Of a stretch of DNA of 64,000 nt, positions 32,011-41,319 are shown piece after piece. The stretch spans positions 1-64,000 of the IMG/VR virus record IMGVR_UViG_3300050821_004237. One strand, written 5' to 3'. The position numbers and the translations under genes are program-made. This stretch comes from a virus. The notes beneath the pieces were generated by a model. The model worked only from the letters and a program-made list of their open reading frames with translations, was not told where the DNA came from and did not search any database. Every line of letters starts with the position of its first letter. Positions within the stretch are counted from its first letter, which is position 1.

Positions 32011-32642
32011 CAACTCACCCACGCAATGGTTGCGACGTTCAATGCGGGCGCATCATAGATGCCTGCTGATTGCAGCGCCCATGCCTGACTCGTGCCCCAC
32101 GTTCCATTAAAGGCAACAGATGCTGGAGTCGCTTGAATATTGTAGAGAGCGTTGAACCCGTTATCGGTGCTGGTAGTACCGTTAGACCAACCGGTTGCGG
32201 TAACCGCTTGCGTGTAGGCAGTACCAATGGCCATCAAAGCTATCTCATTCGAGAAATTCGTAGATAGCGGCGACATCGTAGGCGTCGTACTCGTTCCTGT
32301 TGCAGTCGCAGCGATAGATGTATCGATAGTCGGGGTGCCTACGAATCCATTTACTCCAATTCCCCATATGTCGGTGAACCCGCCAGGGGATGCTATAGAT
32401 ATTGTAGGCGTTCCACTCGCATTGGTGATCTTGTAAAAGATCATCATATTCTGAGCGACGAAAGATTCCAGGACGAGATAATTGCCGGTATTAACATTAT
32501 CTGAAACCGTGGCGCTTCCTGGCAATCCACCGCCGGTAGCGAACAAGAGGACTATTTGTCCGATGCCAACACTTCCAGAAAGAGCTATTCCGCCCGGTGG
32601 ATTACCTGACCCGTGAATGCCAGTGACAACGCTCAAGCTCAT
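32010..32642 (-). CDS. beta-rich virion protein (210 aa)
   Basis: The product has alternating Gly/Thr/Ser-rich strands, a GGGLPGSATVSDNVNTG turn and an NGWGTSQAW-like FNGTWGTSQAWALQSAG near the end. No repeat or enzyme motif is visible. It is probably a fibre-tip or fibre-associated protein, judged only from its neighbours. Confidence 0.6.
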   Translation of the reverse strand: MSLSVVTGIHGSGNPPGGIALSGSVGIGQIVLLFATGGGLPGSATVSDNVNTGNYLVLESFVAQNMMIFYKITNASGTPTISIASPGGFTDIWGIGVNGFVGTPTIDTSIAATATGTSTTPTMSPLSTNFSNEIALMAIGTAYTQAVTATGWSNGTTSTDNGFNALYNIQATPASVAFNGTWGTSQAWALQSAGIYDAPALNVATIAWVS

Positions 32643-34282
32643 GCAATTTGTGCTCCGATCGTGCCAACATCAGAGGAGAAGGAACTGGTTAGGTAGCCGG
32701 TAGTGCCGTCAAGAAGTCCCGATCCTTGAAAGATATTTCCACTCGCAGTAACGCCAGTTCCGGTGGGAACAGAATTCGACCCTTGAGATGCATTGTTCTC
32801 AAAAACATAAGGGCCGCCGACTCCCTGACCGTTACACGAAATTCCAAGATTAGCTCGACAGTTGTTTCGATAACACCAAAGCGCCCCGTAGTTCTGTCCA
32901 GTGGGTCCAACCGGAATAGCCATGCCAGTAGTTCCGCCAACATCAATGTTGTAGCAAATCTCCACACTCGACATCACACCGGCATTGCCGCTAACCGATT
33001 GGAGTGGGCTACAGATATATTGAACCGAAGCCACCTGGCAATAGTTGCCCCTCCAGGTGCCGTTCGTGATGTTGCTCTTGGGCATACAAAATTCATCAAT
33101 CGTGAGCGTGGGATCGATGATGAAATTGCCTTGTGCGAGAACGTTCTGGCAACTATAGACAGAGCAAATACAGTAGTTATTCCCTGCGTTTCCAGACTGT
33201 CGATTGGTCTCCGAACAGCCATTAATGAAAATGTAACTCGCAACCGAATTTGTGGGGTTGACATAGTAACTGCTGGCGTTGCTGCCAGCGCTAGATCCAT
33301 ACCCGGAATTGGTCCATTGGTTTATATCCATTGTGGTGCGCGAAGATAACAAGCCGCCACCGTTACCACCGCCTCCACCAATCCAGAAAAATCGACAGTT
33401 CTGCGTTGCAGTGTGATAGCCATTGGGGTTCAAGTTCTGCACGAACAAATCGGCCGAGTGGGCGCACGCAAAAAAGCTATTGGACAGATCTATGTACGAG
33501 GTCAGCGCATCTCCTGGGAATCCCATGTAAGCGGATGGCTTGGTTAAAGTGTTGACCTCGAAACAGGTAGAGCCATCATTAAAATCAGTGGCACTCGCAG
33601 AACCTGCTGGCATCGTGTAGGGGAAAGATGACCCTCGACCTCTGAAATAACACAAGGTGCTGGCATTATTGGTGGTTGAGAAAGATGTGCCAATCGCCTG
33701 TGCCATCGTTTGCCATGGAGCGCTGATCGTTCCTGTACCAGTCGAATCGTTTCCAAACTGAGAATCAAAGAATAAGAATTGCGCGGTGGAACTGGATGTG
33801 CTTACCGTGAATGTGATCGTGGTCGTATTGAGCTGCTGATCGGTGACCAGCACAGAAACAGTCGCGCCGCTGACGGAACCCGTTGGAGTCCACTGCAAGA
33901 CACCGTAGCCTGCGTTTCGTGCATCAACGAATGGCGGATTACTGCCCGTACCCCATGATGTATTCCAAAATGTCGCGCCAATGCTCATGCCGGGCGGCCC
34001 GCTCTGAAGCGAAAACACATACGGGAATGCACCGAAAGCAACGCCTAGAGGAATCTGATACAGCACCGGATTTGTGCCGTCGTAGTATGCCCAGCGATGG
34101 CGCGCGAAGGTATTGGTCTCCGTATCAGGCCGCGGATAGATCTGGATCATCGCCTGTTTGGCATTGATAAAATGCCCAACCGGAAGAAATCCGCTTCCTC
34201 CGCCACCGCCGCTGCCATTGCTAAATACAAAGCCACCAGGCGCATTAGGCACGTGGCCACCAACTTCAAATACCGCGCTCAT
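32639..34282 (-). CDS. tail spike paralogous to the 7.7 kb spike (547 aa)
   Basis: A short N-terminus with a Gly/Ser linker (residues 1-35) leads into the same domain as the spike at 7655-9583: [80 protein letters not shown] and a GAQIA end. The collagen-like part of its paralog is missing. It overlaps the next gene by 4 bases. Adhesin or spike role is inferred. Confidence 0.82.
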   Translation of the reverse strand: MSAVFEVGGHVPNAPGGFVFSNGSGGGGGSGFLPVGHFINAKQAMIQIYPRPDTETNTFARHRWAYYDGTNPVLYQIPLGVAFGAFPYVFSLQSGPPGMSIGATFWNTSWGTGSNPPFVDARNAGYGVLQWTPTGSVSGATVSVLVTDQQLNTTTITFTVSTSSSTAQFLFFDSQFGNDSTGTGTISAPWQTMAQAIGTSFSTTNNASTLCYFRGRGSSFPYTMPAGSASATDFNDGSTCFEVNTLTKPSAYMGFPGDALTSYIDLSNSFFACAHSADLFVQNLNPNGYHTATQNCRFFWIGGGGGNGGGLLSSRTTMDINQWTNSGYGSSAGSNASSYYVNPTNSVASYIFINGCSETNRQSGNAGNNYCICSVYSCQNVLAQGNFIIDPTLTIDEFCMPKSNITNGTWRGNYCQVASVQYICSPLQSVSGNAGVMSSVEICYNIDVGGTTGMAIPVGPTGQNYGALWCYRNNCRANLGISCNGQGVGGPYVFENNASQGSNSVPTGTGVTASGNIFQGSGLLDGTTGYLTSSFSSDVGTIGAQIA

Positions 34283-37107
34283 GCCGTCACATTAGCAAAC
34301 TGCACGGGAGAATAGTTATCTACCGCATTTCCTCCCGATCCTGCTCCGGAAATTGCCGATAGCGCCATAGAGGATGGCATACCAGCCGAGGTCGTGGACC
34401 ATAGTCCCATACCAGGTACGAACTGCATGCTGTTAGCGGGCACTTGACCGATCAAGCCCTGCAACTGCTGCCCAGGGCCCAATGGCACGACAACGTTGCT
34501 AAAGGACATACCATTCGTATTCACGAACGTCGTATTGGTCATTTGGCCGATGAATAGATCGAATCCGCCGGTGTAGTTGACGTTGATCGGTATCGATAGC
34601 CGCCTAATGCCAGTGATGGATGCGTTCGAGGCGTTGCTGGAATTCGTCATCGCGTAGGACTGCGAGCCGCTCGAGAGCAGCGTCAGGGTGGATGCATTCA
34701 GTGAATACAGGCCCACATACGCCGATATCGTCTGCGCCATTGTGGAGACCGCAAGCACTGCAGCAGAAGCTGAAATCATGATATCTGCGCGGCTCGCGGT
34801 GAACGGGAAAGGCGCAATTGCAGGATAAACTTGCACGCTTCCTAAGCCATTTTGCGTCACGGTCGTGCTCTGCACCGGGCCTAGAGGCTGGAAGAACGAG
34901 AGCTGCGGAATAGCAGCGCCAATCGAAATAGTTGATGCATTGACGACGACTGAAACTAATCCGGTGCCTGAAATAGAGGATGTTGCGGGGGCCGATAGCA
35001 ACACAGATCCGTTCGACATGCCGCCGGATATCGCACCGCCCAAAGAATACGATATGGACTGGTCCGCCACGGTGCTGCTGGAAGATTGGCCAACGGTATT
35101 TCCCTGAAAGAATAGGGCCTGAGTTGTGGCGACAATTCCGCCAACGCTGCCGGCGGTGTTGGTGAAGCTAACGCCATTGCCATTGGTGAAAGAAAGTGTT
35201 GAGAATGTTGACGATCCGCCGCCAGCCGAGAATGCTTGGCCAGATTGGGTATAGGATGCGGTTATCGCCTGTCCGGCACTGCTACCGAATGATATTCCAT
35301 TTGCGTTGCTAAATGAGATCGTGCCTGACGTGTAGGTAGTGTTTGAGACGATGACACCGCTGATGCCAGTCTGCGCGCCACCTGCATTCGCGCCGCTGAT
35401 CGTGATAGTCTGCGCGCCAGCCGCGCCGCTCGAGACGGACAGGGTAATGTTATTTCCGCCCGCTAATACAATCTGTCCGCTATAGATGCCGGTATTGCCG
35501 AGAGTATTACCACCCGTTGAGACACCGGCCGACAGTTGCGCGCCTCCTCCTGCGCCAGCGCTGATCGTTACAGAAGCGCCGTTTTGGGACAGCGTAATAT
35601 TGTTTCCGCCAGCGAGTACTAATGTTCCTGAACTGACGTTAGAGTACCCCGCGCCCGCGGAAGTGCTATTACCTCCAATGGATATTGCCGCCGCGTTCGC
35701 CCCTAGCGAAATCGTTGAACCCGCGACGGCAACGCTGAGATTGCCAGTCCCGGAAATGCTCGAGGTAGCTGGTGCATTGATGGTGATTGTGGCAGCAGAG
35801 CCTGCAGCGCCGGTCGCCTGGGATAGAGATATAGGCCCGGAACCCACGAGGACCACGTTGCCAGTGGATACCGTGCCAGTGGCACCTGCGGTGTTTCCGG
35901 CAGTTGAGACGCCAAAGTTAACGCCGCCGCCCCCGCCACCAGCCGCGCCGCTGATGACATACGAGCCATTGGATACCCCTACTGAGACGTTGCCAGCGCC
36001 AGCGAGCGTCAATTGGCCGATGGTTTGCGTGCCGCTGGTGCCTAAGGTTGTATTGGACGCGGCAAACATCGACTGCGATATGCCGGTTGTGGCTGGCGCC
36101 GAGATGATCAAGCTATTCGAGGACCAGCCAGCCGATATCAACCCAGCCGCAGAGATATTGAAGGAATTTAAGGGATACGCGCTCGAACTGCTTTGGCCCG
36201 TGGTATTGCCGGCGACGAAAATATCCCCAGAAGCGCCAGAATTAGAGGCCCCCGAGATGAAGATCGAGGCCCCTGACTGTCCAATCAGCACATTTCCCTG
36301 GCCAACCAGAGTGAGCGAGCGTGCATCGTAGGTGGACGAAGAGGATTGCCCGTAGGTCTGGGAAGAGCCGTAAAGCCCAATCGTTTGTACCGTCTGACTA
36401 GGCACGTTGATCGACACTGTGCCGGAGCCTCCCGCTGCAGATCCAGAGAGCGTGACATTATTTCCGCCCACCAGCACGAGCTGCTGCGACTGCACGCCGG
36501 TTATACCAGCGGAATTGCCACCAGTGGAAATGCCAGCCCCGGAGAACAGTGGCGGCAGCGTGGGCGCTGAGATAAGGATTGATCCGCCGCTCCAGCCTGC
36601 CGATACCAAGCCGCTGGCGACAATCGAGAGCGATCGCGCATCGTGGGTATTCGAAGTCGATTGGCCGGTGGTATTGCCAAACAGGTACACGCCATCGGTT
36701 TGATTCGACTGCGAAGCCGTGGCTGTGATGGTGCCGTTATTTAGGCCAAATGAGACGTTATTGGCATTGCCGAAGGTCACGCCGCCGAAGGCTCCAGAGG
36801 TCGTGCCGGCACTAATCGATAGGTTCGCTGCGGCAGCCGTATTAGCGGAGATAGTGACGGAGTTGCCGTTCTGCGAGAGGGTGACGTTGTTGCCGCCAGC
36901 CAAAAAGAGTGTTCCAGTGGATACCAGCGACAGCACGCCGGCAGTATTGCCGCCGAAGGACGCATTTATCCCCCCGCCTCCGCCGCCCCCACCACCGATG
37001 TCTGATACAGCAATGCTGAAATTCTGGCCGCCACGGGCAATAGGGATCGCATCACTCGGCTGTGCGGGTGAGCCTGCCGGCAGTTCGGATATCTTCTCGT
37101 TTGCCAT
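34279..37107 (-). CDS. long repetitive tail fibre (942 aa)
   Basis: The N-terminus ANEKISELPAGSPAQPSDAIPIARGGQNFSI resembles virion-anchoring domains. The next 700 residues contain repeats in which GGNT, TGxxSxGxLVLAGGNNITLS, QNGxSVTISA and SAGGNTT-type blocks recur (for example LVLAGGNNITLSQNG and LVLVGGNNVTLSG). This gives a beta-helical fibre shaft. The C-terminal 200 residues (SFFQPLGPVQSTTV onward) are a distinct domain. Role: distal receptor binding. Confidence 0.8.
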   Translation of the reverse strand: MANEKISELPAGSPAQPSDAIPIARGGQNFSIAVSDIGGGGGGGGGINASFGGNTAGVLSLVSTGTLFLAGGNNVTLSQNGNSVTISANTAAAANLSISAGTTSGAFGGVTFGNANNVSFGLNNGTITATASQSNQTDGVYLFGNTTGQSTSNTHDARSLSIVASGLVSAGWSGGSILISAPTLPPLFSGAGISTGGNSAGITGVQSQQLVLVGGNNVTLSGSAAGGSGTVSINVPSQTVQTIGLYGSSQTYGQSSSSTYDARSLTLVGQGNVLIGQSGASIFISGASNSGASGDIFVAGNTTGQSSSSAYPLNSFNISAAGLISAGWSSNSLIISAPATTGISQSMFAASNTTLGTSGTQTIGQLTLAGAGNVSVGVSNGSYVISGAAGGGGGGVNFGVSTAGNTAGATGTVSTGNVVLVGSGPISLSQATGAAGSAATITINAPATSSISGTGNLSVAVAGSTISLGANAAAISIGGNSTSAGAGYSNVSSGTLVLAGGNNITLSQNGASVTISAGAGGGAQLSAGVSTGGNTLGNTGIYSGQIVLAGGNNITLSVSSGAAGAQTITISGANAGGAQTGISGVIVSNTTYTSGTISFSNANGISFGSSAGQAITASYTQSGQAFSAGGGSSTFSTLSFTNGNGVSFTNTAGSVGGIVATTQALFFQGNTVGQSSSSTVADQSISYSLGGAISGGMSNGSVLLSAPATSSISGTGLVSVVVNASTISIGAAIPQLSFFQPLGPVQSTTVTQNGLGSVQVYPAIAPFPFTASRADIMISASAAVLAVSTMAQTISAYVGLYSLNASTLTLLSSGSQSYAMTNSSNASNASITGIRRLSIPINVNYTGGFDLFIGQMTNTTFVNTNGMSFSNVVVPLGPGQQLQGLIGQVPANSMQFVPGMGLWSTTSAGMPSSMALSAISGAGSGGNAVDNYSPVQFANVTA

Positions 37108-37449
37108 TTAGTATGGCACCGAGCTCGCCTGGACCACCGTCGCTGTTACGCCGTTACCGGCAGTGCCAACGGTTTGATTGATGCTGATGAATAATGGTAT
37201 TGCAGTGAGGATGGTGTAAATAGATGTCGTAGCCCCTGTCGCGGCGACGTCGGGCGATGGAAGCCAAGTCATTGATCCTTGCGCCACCGGGTTCGTGGGG
37301 CTGTTTGGATCATCGTTTGAGACTTGTACCGAGTAAGTCGGCGCACCGGTTATGACGCAGGCGATGGATATCTGCCCAGGCGCCCAGTCATCCATGCGCG
37401 CTAGATTAGACCTGCCTACGCCGTTTGTCGTGATTACTATGGGACGCAT
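37108..37449 (-). CDS. virion structural protein (113 aa)
   Basis: The product opens MRPIVITTNGVGRSN and continues with VITGAPTYSVQVSNDDP, the pattern of a small beta-sandwich virion protein found next to fibre genes in many phages. It ends just before the long fibre gene. Function unknown. Confidence 0.65.
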   Translation of the reverse strand: MRPIVITTNGVGRSNLARMDDWAPGQISIACVITGAPTYSVQVSNDDPNSPTNPVAQGSMTWLPSPDVAATGATTSIYTILTAIPLFISINQTVGTAGNGVTATVVQASSVPY

Positions 37450-37462
37450 TTATCTACTCTCC

Positions 37463-37492
37463 AAAATGAAACGGGCCCCGCATGAGGGCCCG
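37463..37492 (-). terminator. rho-independent terminator on the minus strand
   Basis: In minus-strand RNA a 7-bp stem CGGGCCC/GGGCCCG with a 7-base loop (UCAUGCG) is followed by UUUCAUUUU. It lies between the 118-aa gene and the virion protein at 37108. It would reduce transcription passing from the head genes to the tail fibre genes, though the T-run is interrupted so it may be leaky. Confidence 0.7.
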
Positions 37493-37533
37493 CTTCGCTA
37501 CACCTGGGCCTGCCGGCGCCCCGCGGCTTTCTT

Positions 37534-37890
37534 TCAGTCCTCACCCATCGAGTATTCGCCCTTCATCAGCTTGCGCCCCGGCGCATCCTCACCCTTGAGC
37601 GCGCTAGTGAAAGGGTGCGCTTCTGAGCCGGTGCGACCGCCGCTCTTGCGAGGTTTGCGGCCGGCGTGCATGTTCGGCTTATCGCCCGTGACTTTCGGCT
37701 CATCCGAGCCGTGCTTCTCCGGACCGAAGCCTGCCTTACCACCGCGCTTCTTCTTCGCGCGACCGCCTTTCTTCATCTCTTCGGCTTCCGAGTCGATGTT
37801 CTTGGCGTTGGTGCGCGCTTCGTTCTTGGTCTTCGCGTCCTCTTCGGGTTCGTTCACGCCGCCAGTTTCTCGATGCTTTCTGCCTTTCAT
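37534..37890 (-). CDS. basic Lys/Gly/Arg-rich protein with HAGRKPR motif (118 aa)
   Basis: ATG 37890 is used because the earlier in-frame ATG overlaps the next gene's coding region. The product is disordered and basic (KKGGRAKKKRGG) and includes MHAGRKPRKSGG, also present in the 286-aa protein at 44778-45638. It ends in GRKLMKGEYSMGED. It lies downstream of the capsid genes in transcription order. Probable virion-associated or DNA-associated protein; function unknown. Confidence 0.6.
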   Translation of the reverse strand: MKGRKHRETGGVNEPEEDAKTKNEARTNAKNIDSEAEEMKKGGRAKKKRGGKAGFGPEKHGSDEPKVTGDKPNMHAGRKPRKSGGRTGSEAHPFTSALKGEDAPGRKLMKGEYSMGED

Positions 37891-37910
37891 TCGATTACTC
37901 CGAAGCCAAT

Positions 37911-38444
37911 TTAGGACGCGAGATTTATTCCCTGCAAATAAGATACCGTCAACGTGCCCACAAACGTATTCGTTGCGGTGAATGTAACCGTAATCTGCAC
38001 ATCGGTGTTGCCAACGTTGTCCCATAGCAGCGCCTGCGCGGAAGTGCTTGGCGATATCCCTGTCGCTTGCTGACCCAAGGTCACCGTGGTGCCAACGGTG
38101 CCTGCGGTGAGCGCGGTTGTGCCTCCGGCGCTCGTGCCGATGCCAAACGTGCCGGTACCCACAGTGGTGGTCATCATGTAAATATCGATGATCTGGCTCT
38201 GCGCCGGGATGACGATCGTTGTAGTGAAAGTGGTCGCAGCATTCGTGACGCCAGCTTGGGACTGCGACATCTGCACGTAGCCCTGATTGGCCGTGCCGAC
38301 GTTGGTTTCGCCAACTGCCGCGAGCGTGCCAGAGCCATCGGAATGGATGATGTTGCCAGCGATCAAAGGACCCGTGAAGACGGTTCCCGGAAAAATCGGG
38401 GAACCTGCCGGATTTGGACTCTGACCACCGTTGATATCGCTCAC
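37911..38444 (-). CDS. head decoration / capsid-associated protein (177 aa)
   Basis: A Gly/Thr/Ser-rich beta protein directly downstream of the major capsid gene, with a PNPAGSPIFPGTVFTGPL opening and a long Thr/Gly-rich C-terminus. The position just after the major capsid gene and beta-rich composition suggest an external decoration or head-fibre protein. Confidence 0.65.
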   Translation of the reverse strand: MSDINGGQSPNPAGSPIFPGTVFTGPLIAGNIIHSDGSGTLAAVGETNVGTANQGYVQMSQSQAGVTNAATTFTTTIVIPAQSQIIDIYMMTTTVGTGTFGIGTSAGGTTALTAGTVGTTVTLGQQATGISPSTSAQALLWDNVGNTDVQITVTFTATNTFVGTLTVSYLQGINLAS

Positions 38445-38456
38445 GTGGCGGTCCCC

Positions 38457-39371
38457 TTATGTCGTCGGGAAGAAGCCGAAGGCGGCTCGGGGGTTAAAAT
38501 AGCTAAAACTTAGTCTTTGATAGCCCTTCACAAGGAGGTTGTCAGTAGTGAAGTCCACCTGCATATCCGTTTCAAACGGAATTCTGCTCATGAACGCCAA
38601 TCCAGCGATGTTGGTCAACAGGAACCACGCGAAGTTGGAGGTGAGGAAGTCCATGACCATGTAGCCTTCCGGCACGCCGCCGGCCGTGGTCAGGATCGCG
38701 TTCACGTCGTTGTCCGCGGTGCCGGGGCGAAGCTCGGTCTTCAGCAGCCGAATCGCAACCGGTTCTAACGTCGGCGGCACGATCAACTTGCGGCCGCGCG
38801 AGAACATCTTCAGGCCCGCTTGGTCCTTGAAGTTCGTGCGAATCGAGATCATGCCATTAAGCAGCGTCGCTTCGTTCAAATCGACCTGCGTCGCCGGTGT
38901 GTTGGCGAACGTCCCGCCATCGATCGGATGCGCGGTTGAGAAAAGGGCCACACCATCGCCACCGATTGCCGCGTTGTAGGTCGTGCCGGTATTGAGCACA
39001 TTGGCGCCGTAGATTTCCAGCGCCTGGCTGAATGACTCAATCAACCCCAGGTTAGAGGGGTGAAACTGCGTCTTGTACAGATTGTCATCGATCGCCTTGC
39101 GGGTGATCGCATAGCCCAACCCCAGTTCGATGTGCTCCTGGTTGTAGACGTAGCGTTCGCCGGCGTTGTTATCGAAGCCGGTTTGGCCGCCTTCGGTCTT
39201 CAGCTGCGCGAGGCCTAGATACCTCATCTCGGCTGTACGTTCAAGCGCTAACTTGCTGTCAAACTTGGTGAAAACTTTAGAATATTGATTTGGGATTTGC
39301 TCGTACTTTCCACTGATCCCCCTAAGGCCAGGAAGCAAGAGGTCTTTTATTGCTGAAAGATTAACGGCCAT
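38457..39371 (-). CDS. major capsid protein (Mu gpT-like, HK97 fold)
   Basis: The 304-aa product has helical N-terminal KDLLLPGLRGISGKYEQIP, EMRYLGLAQLKTEGG, YVYNQEHIELGLGYAITRKAI, then a P-domain-like LIESFSQALEIYGANVLNTG with GDGVALFSTAHPIDGGTFANTP and a late VPPTLEPVAIRLL. This matches capsid proteins related to the Mu major head subunit gpT and the HK97 fold. It is followed by a decoration gene and preceded by an inserted HNH nuclease gene whose stop overlaps its start by 11 bases. Confidence 0.88.
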   Translation of the reverse strand: MAVNLSAIKDLLLPGLRGISGKYEQIPNQYSKVFTKFDSKLALERTAEMRYLGLAQLKTEGGQTGFDNNAGERYVYNQEHIELGLGYAITRKAIDDNLYKTQFHPSNLGLIESFSQALEIYGANVLNTGTTYNAAIGGDGVALFSTAHPIDGGTFANTPATQVDLNEATLLNGMISIRTNFKDQAGLKMFSRGRKLIVPPTLEPVAIRLLKTELRPGTADNDVNAILTTAGGVPEGYMVMDFLTSNFAWFLLTNIAGLAFMSRIPFETDMQVDFTTDNLLVKGYQRLSFSYFNPRAAFGFFPTT

Positions 39372-39885
39372 TGACGGTCTCCAGAGCCACTATGTGTGCC
39401 CAACTTTGTCCTGTGCGAATCCGCCAAATATGTGTTGACGACACGCCGTATTTTTCGGCTAAAACTTTCTGAGAAATATTCGGAGATGATTTTATGAATT
39501 TAACATCATCTTCCGTGAGACGAGATGTTCCAATCTGCTCTCCGCGTACATCGCGCCGCTTTCGCGAGTCACGATCCGCCATGTTTTCCTTGACGGTTCC
39601 GGGTCGAAGATGCGCCGGATTTATGCACGAAGGCGTATCGCACGCGTGCAAGATATGAAGCCCTTCAGGTATCGGACCGACGAAAACTTCGTAGCTAACG
39701 CGATGTGTCAACCTGGTGTTATTAACCATGTTGAACATCCCGTAACCCTTACCGTTAGTCGCGCCAATCCAGAGCCAGCAGCCGCTTTCGCCAAGACGAC
39801 ACTGATGAAACAGTTTCGCCTTAAGCAAGTCGTTCGCAGAAACTTTCTCGAACGGTACGTACTGGTTGAAAGGAATCTCTCTCAC
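39361..39885 (-). CDS. HNH homing-type endonuclease (174 aa)
   Basis: The HNH core reads THRVSYEVFVGPIPEGLHILHACDTPSCINPAHLRPG, with the first His in LHILHAC and the catalytic-type Asn-His in CINPAHL. The C-terminus is a helix-turn-helix (KVLAEKYGVSSTHIWRIRTG) for DNA binding. It is placed between two head-protein genes, a typical site for such free-standing nucleases. Likely cuts near the capsid gene of relatives lacking it. Confidence 0.85.
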   Translation of the reverse strand: MREIPFNQYVPFEKVSANDLLKAKLFHQCRLGESGCWLWIGATNGKGYGMFNMVNNTRLTHRVSYEVFVGPIPEGLHILHACDTPSCINPAHLRPGTVKENMADRDSRKRRDVRGEQIGTSRLTEDDVKFIKSSPNISQKVLAEKYGVSSTHIWRIRTGQSWAHIVALETVNGR

Positions 39886-39887
39886 GA

Positions 39888-40502
39888 TTATGCGACCACG
39901 CTCAGCGTGACTCTGTTTTCCATGTTATTAAAGGCTACGACCACGTAGTTGAAAGCACCCGCCTGCGTGCCCTGCTGTCCTGGAGGGTCGAGTACCAATT
40001 TCACCATGCGCCATGGCAGAGTCGCTGTGACCGCGGCCGTGGTTCCCGGCGTAATGAAGGCGCCAGAGAGGCCGTTGGCGACGTTGCCGCCCGAGACGTT
40101 GTGATTGACGTTCGCGCCCATTTGCGCCTGCGTCGCGCCCGTGGCGTCCGACTGAACCACGAACTGCGCGAGCGGATCGTTGATCACGTACGCTTCGATG
40201 GTGGACTGCGCCGTTGAGGCTACATCGGTGCCTGGCCAGTAGTTGCTCCACACCGTGCGCTTTTGCGAGGTTGAGAGATATTTGCAGCCCTGGAAGACGC
40301 CGCAAGTCGCGACCGCCGTGGCAGTCGTTGAAGGAATGATGGTGCCATCGCCTGCGCCGGCGCGCTGCACTGGGTCGCCGTAGAAAATTGCAGCGGCGTT
40401 GAAGTCGATGCCGCCATTCGCAAACGTAGTTTGCTCCATGGTCGGCGATGAGCCGGTGCCTTGGAACTGGCGGAAGCCGAAAGGACTTGACACATTTGGC
40501 AC
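39888..40502 (-). CDS. capsid-associated protein (204 aa)
   Basis: The N-terminus MPNVSSPFGFRQFQGTGSSPT matches a family of phage head proteins that begin with ANVxxPFGFRP. The rest is beta-rich, with YGDPVQRAGAGDGT, GVFQGCKYLS and LPWRMVKLVLDPPGQ. It is transcribed just before the major capsid gene and separated from it only by the HNH gene. Probably a capsid cement or minor head protein. Confidence 0.75.
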   Translation of the reverse strand: MPNVSSPFGFRQFQGTGSSPTMEQTTFANGGIDFNAAAIFYGDPVQRAGAGDGTIIPSTTATAVATCGVFQGCKYLSTSQKRTVWSNYWPGTDVASTAQSTIEAYVINDPLAQFVVQSDATGATQAQMGANVNHNVSGGNVANGLSGAFITPGTTAAVTATLPWRMVKLVLDPPGQQGTQAGAFNYVVVAFNNMENRVTLSVVA

Positions 40503-40604
40503 GCGAATCTCCTACTGGAGTCGCATAGCCACCGGGGATATGTGGGACCCGAAAATCTTACTTCTAACGAACCGCACCTGGCAGTTCAATCTTCGTAGGT
40601 GCTA

Positions 40605-40633
40605 GTTATCCTACATGGAATATAGAAAGTCAA
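40605..40633 (-). promoter_or_regulatory. sigma-70-type promoter for the capsid genes
   Basis: On the minus strand: TTGACT (5 of 6) at 40633-40628, a 17-bp spacer, and GATAAC at 40610-40605 (4 of 6). The expected start, near 40598, is about 95 bases before the ATG of the capsid-associated protein. The -35 overlaps the stop of the preceding HNH gene. This supplies the highly expressed head genes independently. Confidence 0.6.
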
Positions 40634-41289
40634 GCATTGCGCCATGATTTACCTGCTGGTGTTGTCAATATTTCTTTTGGCGTCCAGCCAGCATGAAATC
40701 TAGCTTCTAAAGTTCTGCGGTTAATTCCGACACGGATGGACCACTCGGCAACAGTTAGAGTTAGCCCATCAAACGTGATTTTCACACTACTGCGCCTGTT
40801 TCTAGCCTGATCAATTCGCGTCTTCCACGCACAATTTTCCTTGAAATATCCCTTGTCATTATCCAATCGATCGATTGTCAATCCAGACGGCGGTTCGCCC
40901 ATATCTTCAAGGAAATTCTCAAATTCAAACCATCGTTCGCACACTGTTATGCCGCGCGCGCCGTAATCCTCATACGCTGGATTTTTAGGATTCGTGCACC
41001 TGCCGAGCATAGAGCACCAAACCTTATAAATTCTGGTTTTGTTATATCGCGGCGCGTGACCATGCTTAGTGCTTCTTTTCGCGGTCACTTCTGCCTGAAG
41101 GCATCCGCAACTGCGACTGTGGCCGCTTCTTAATTTTTGTTCGGCAACGAATTGAATTTTCCCGCAATCACACTGACACAGGCGAAAACGTATGTTCGTT
41201 CCAGACGGATACGTGCGAATTTCAGTAGTTTCTAGGGTGGTCCAGCGAGCAAAACGTTCGCCAGTAATGATAGGCTTCGCAGCAGGCAT
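40630..41289 (-). CDS. HNH-like / AP2-type homing endonuclease (219 aa)
   Basis: ATG 41289 follows GGAG at a 6-base spacing. The protein has a zinc-ribbon-like CQCDCGK...SCGC, then IYKVWCSMLGRCTNPKNPAYEDYGARGITVCERWFEF and TIDRLDNDKGYFKENCAWKT, the pattern of phage HNH endonucleases with AP2-like DNA binding. The last 50 residues (LTVAEWSIRVGINRRTLEARFHAG) form a helix-turn-helix. It is free-standing between virion genes. Confidence 0.85.
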   Translation of the reverse strand: MPAAKPIITGERFARWTTLETTEIRTYPSGTNIRFRLCQCDCGKIQFVAEQKLRSGHSRSCGCLQAEVTAKRSTKHGHAPRYNKTRIYKVWCSMLGRCTNPKNPAYEDYGARGITVCERWFEFENFLEDMGEPPSGLTIDRLDNDKGYFKENCAWKTRIDQARNRRSSVKITFDGLTLTVAEWSIRVGINRRTLEARFHAGWTPKEILTTPAGKSWRNA

Positions 41290-41319
41290 GACGGTCTCCA
41301 ATCCAGATCGTTGAGCTTA

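Noticed and set aside
35486-36331. 281-aa plus-strand frame rich in Pro/Val/Glu
   Set aside because: Antisense of the repetitive 942-aa fibre; composition explained by complement of Gly/Ser/Asn repeats.
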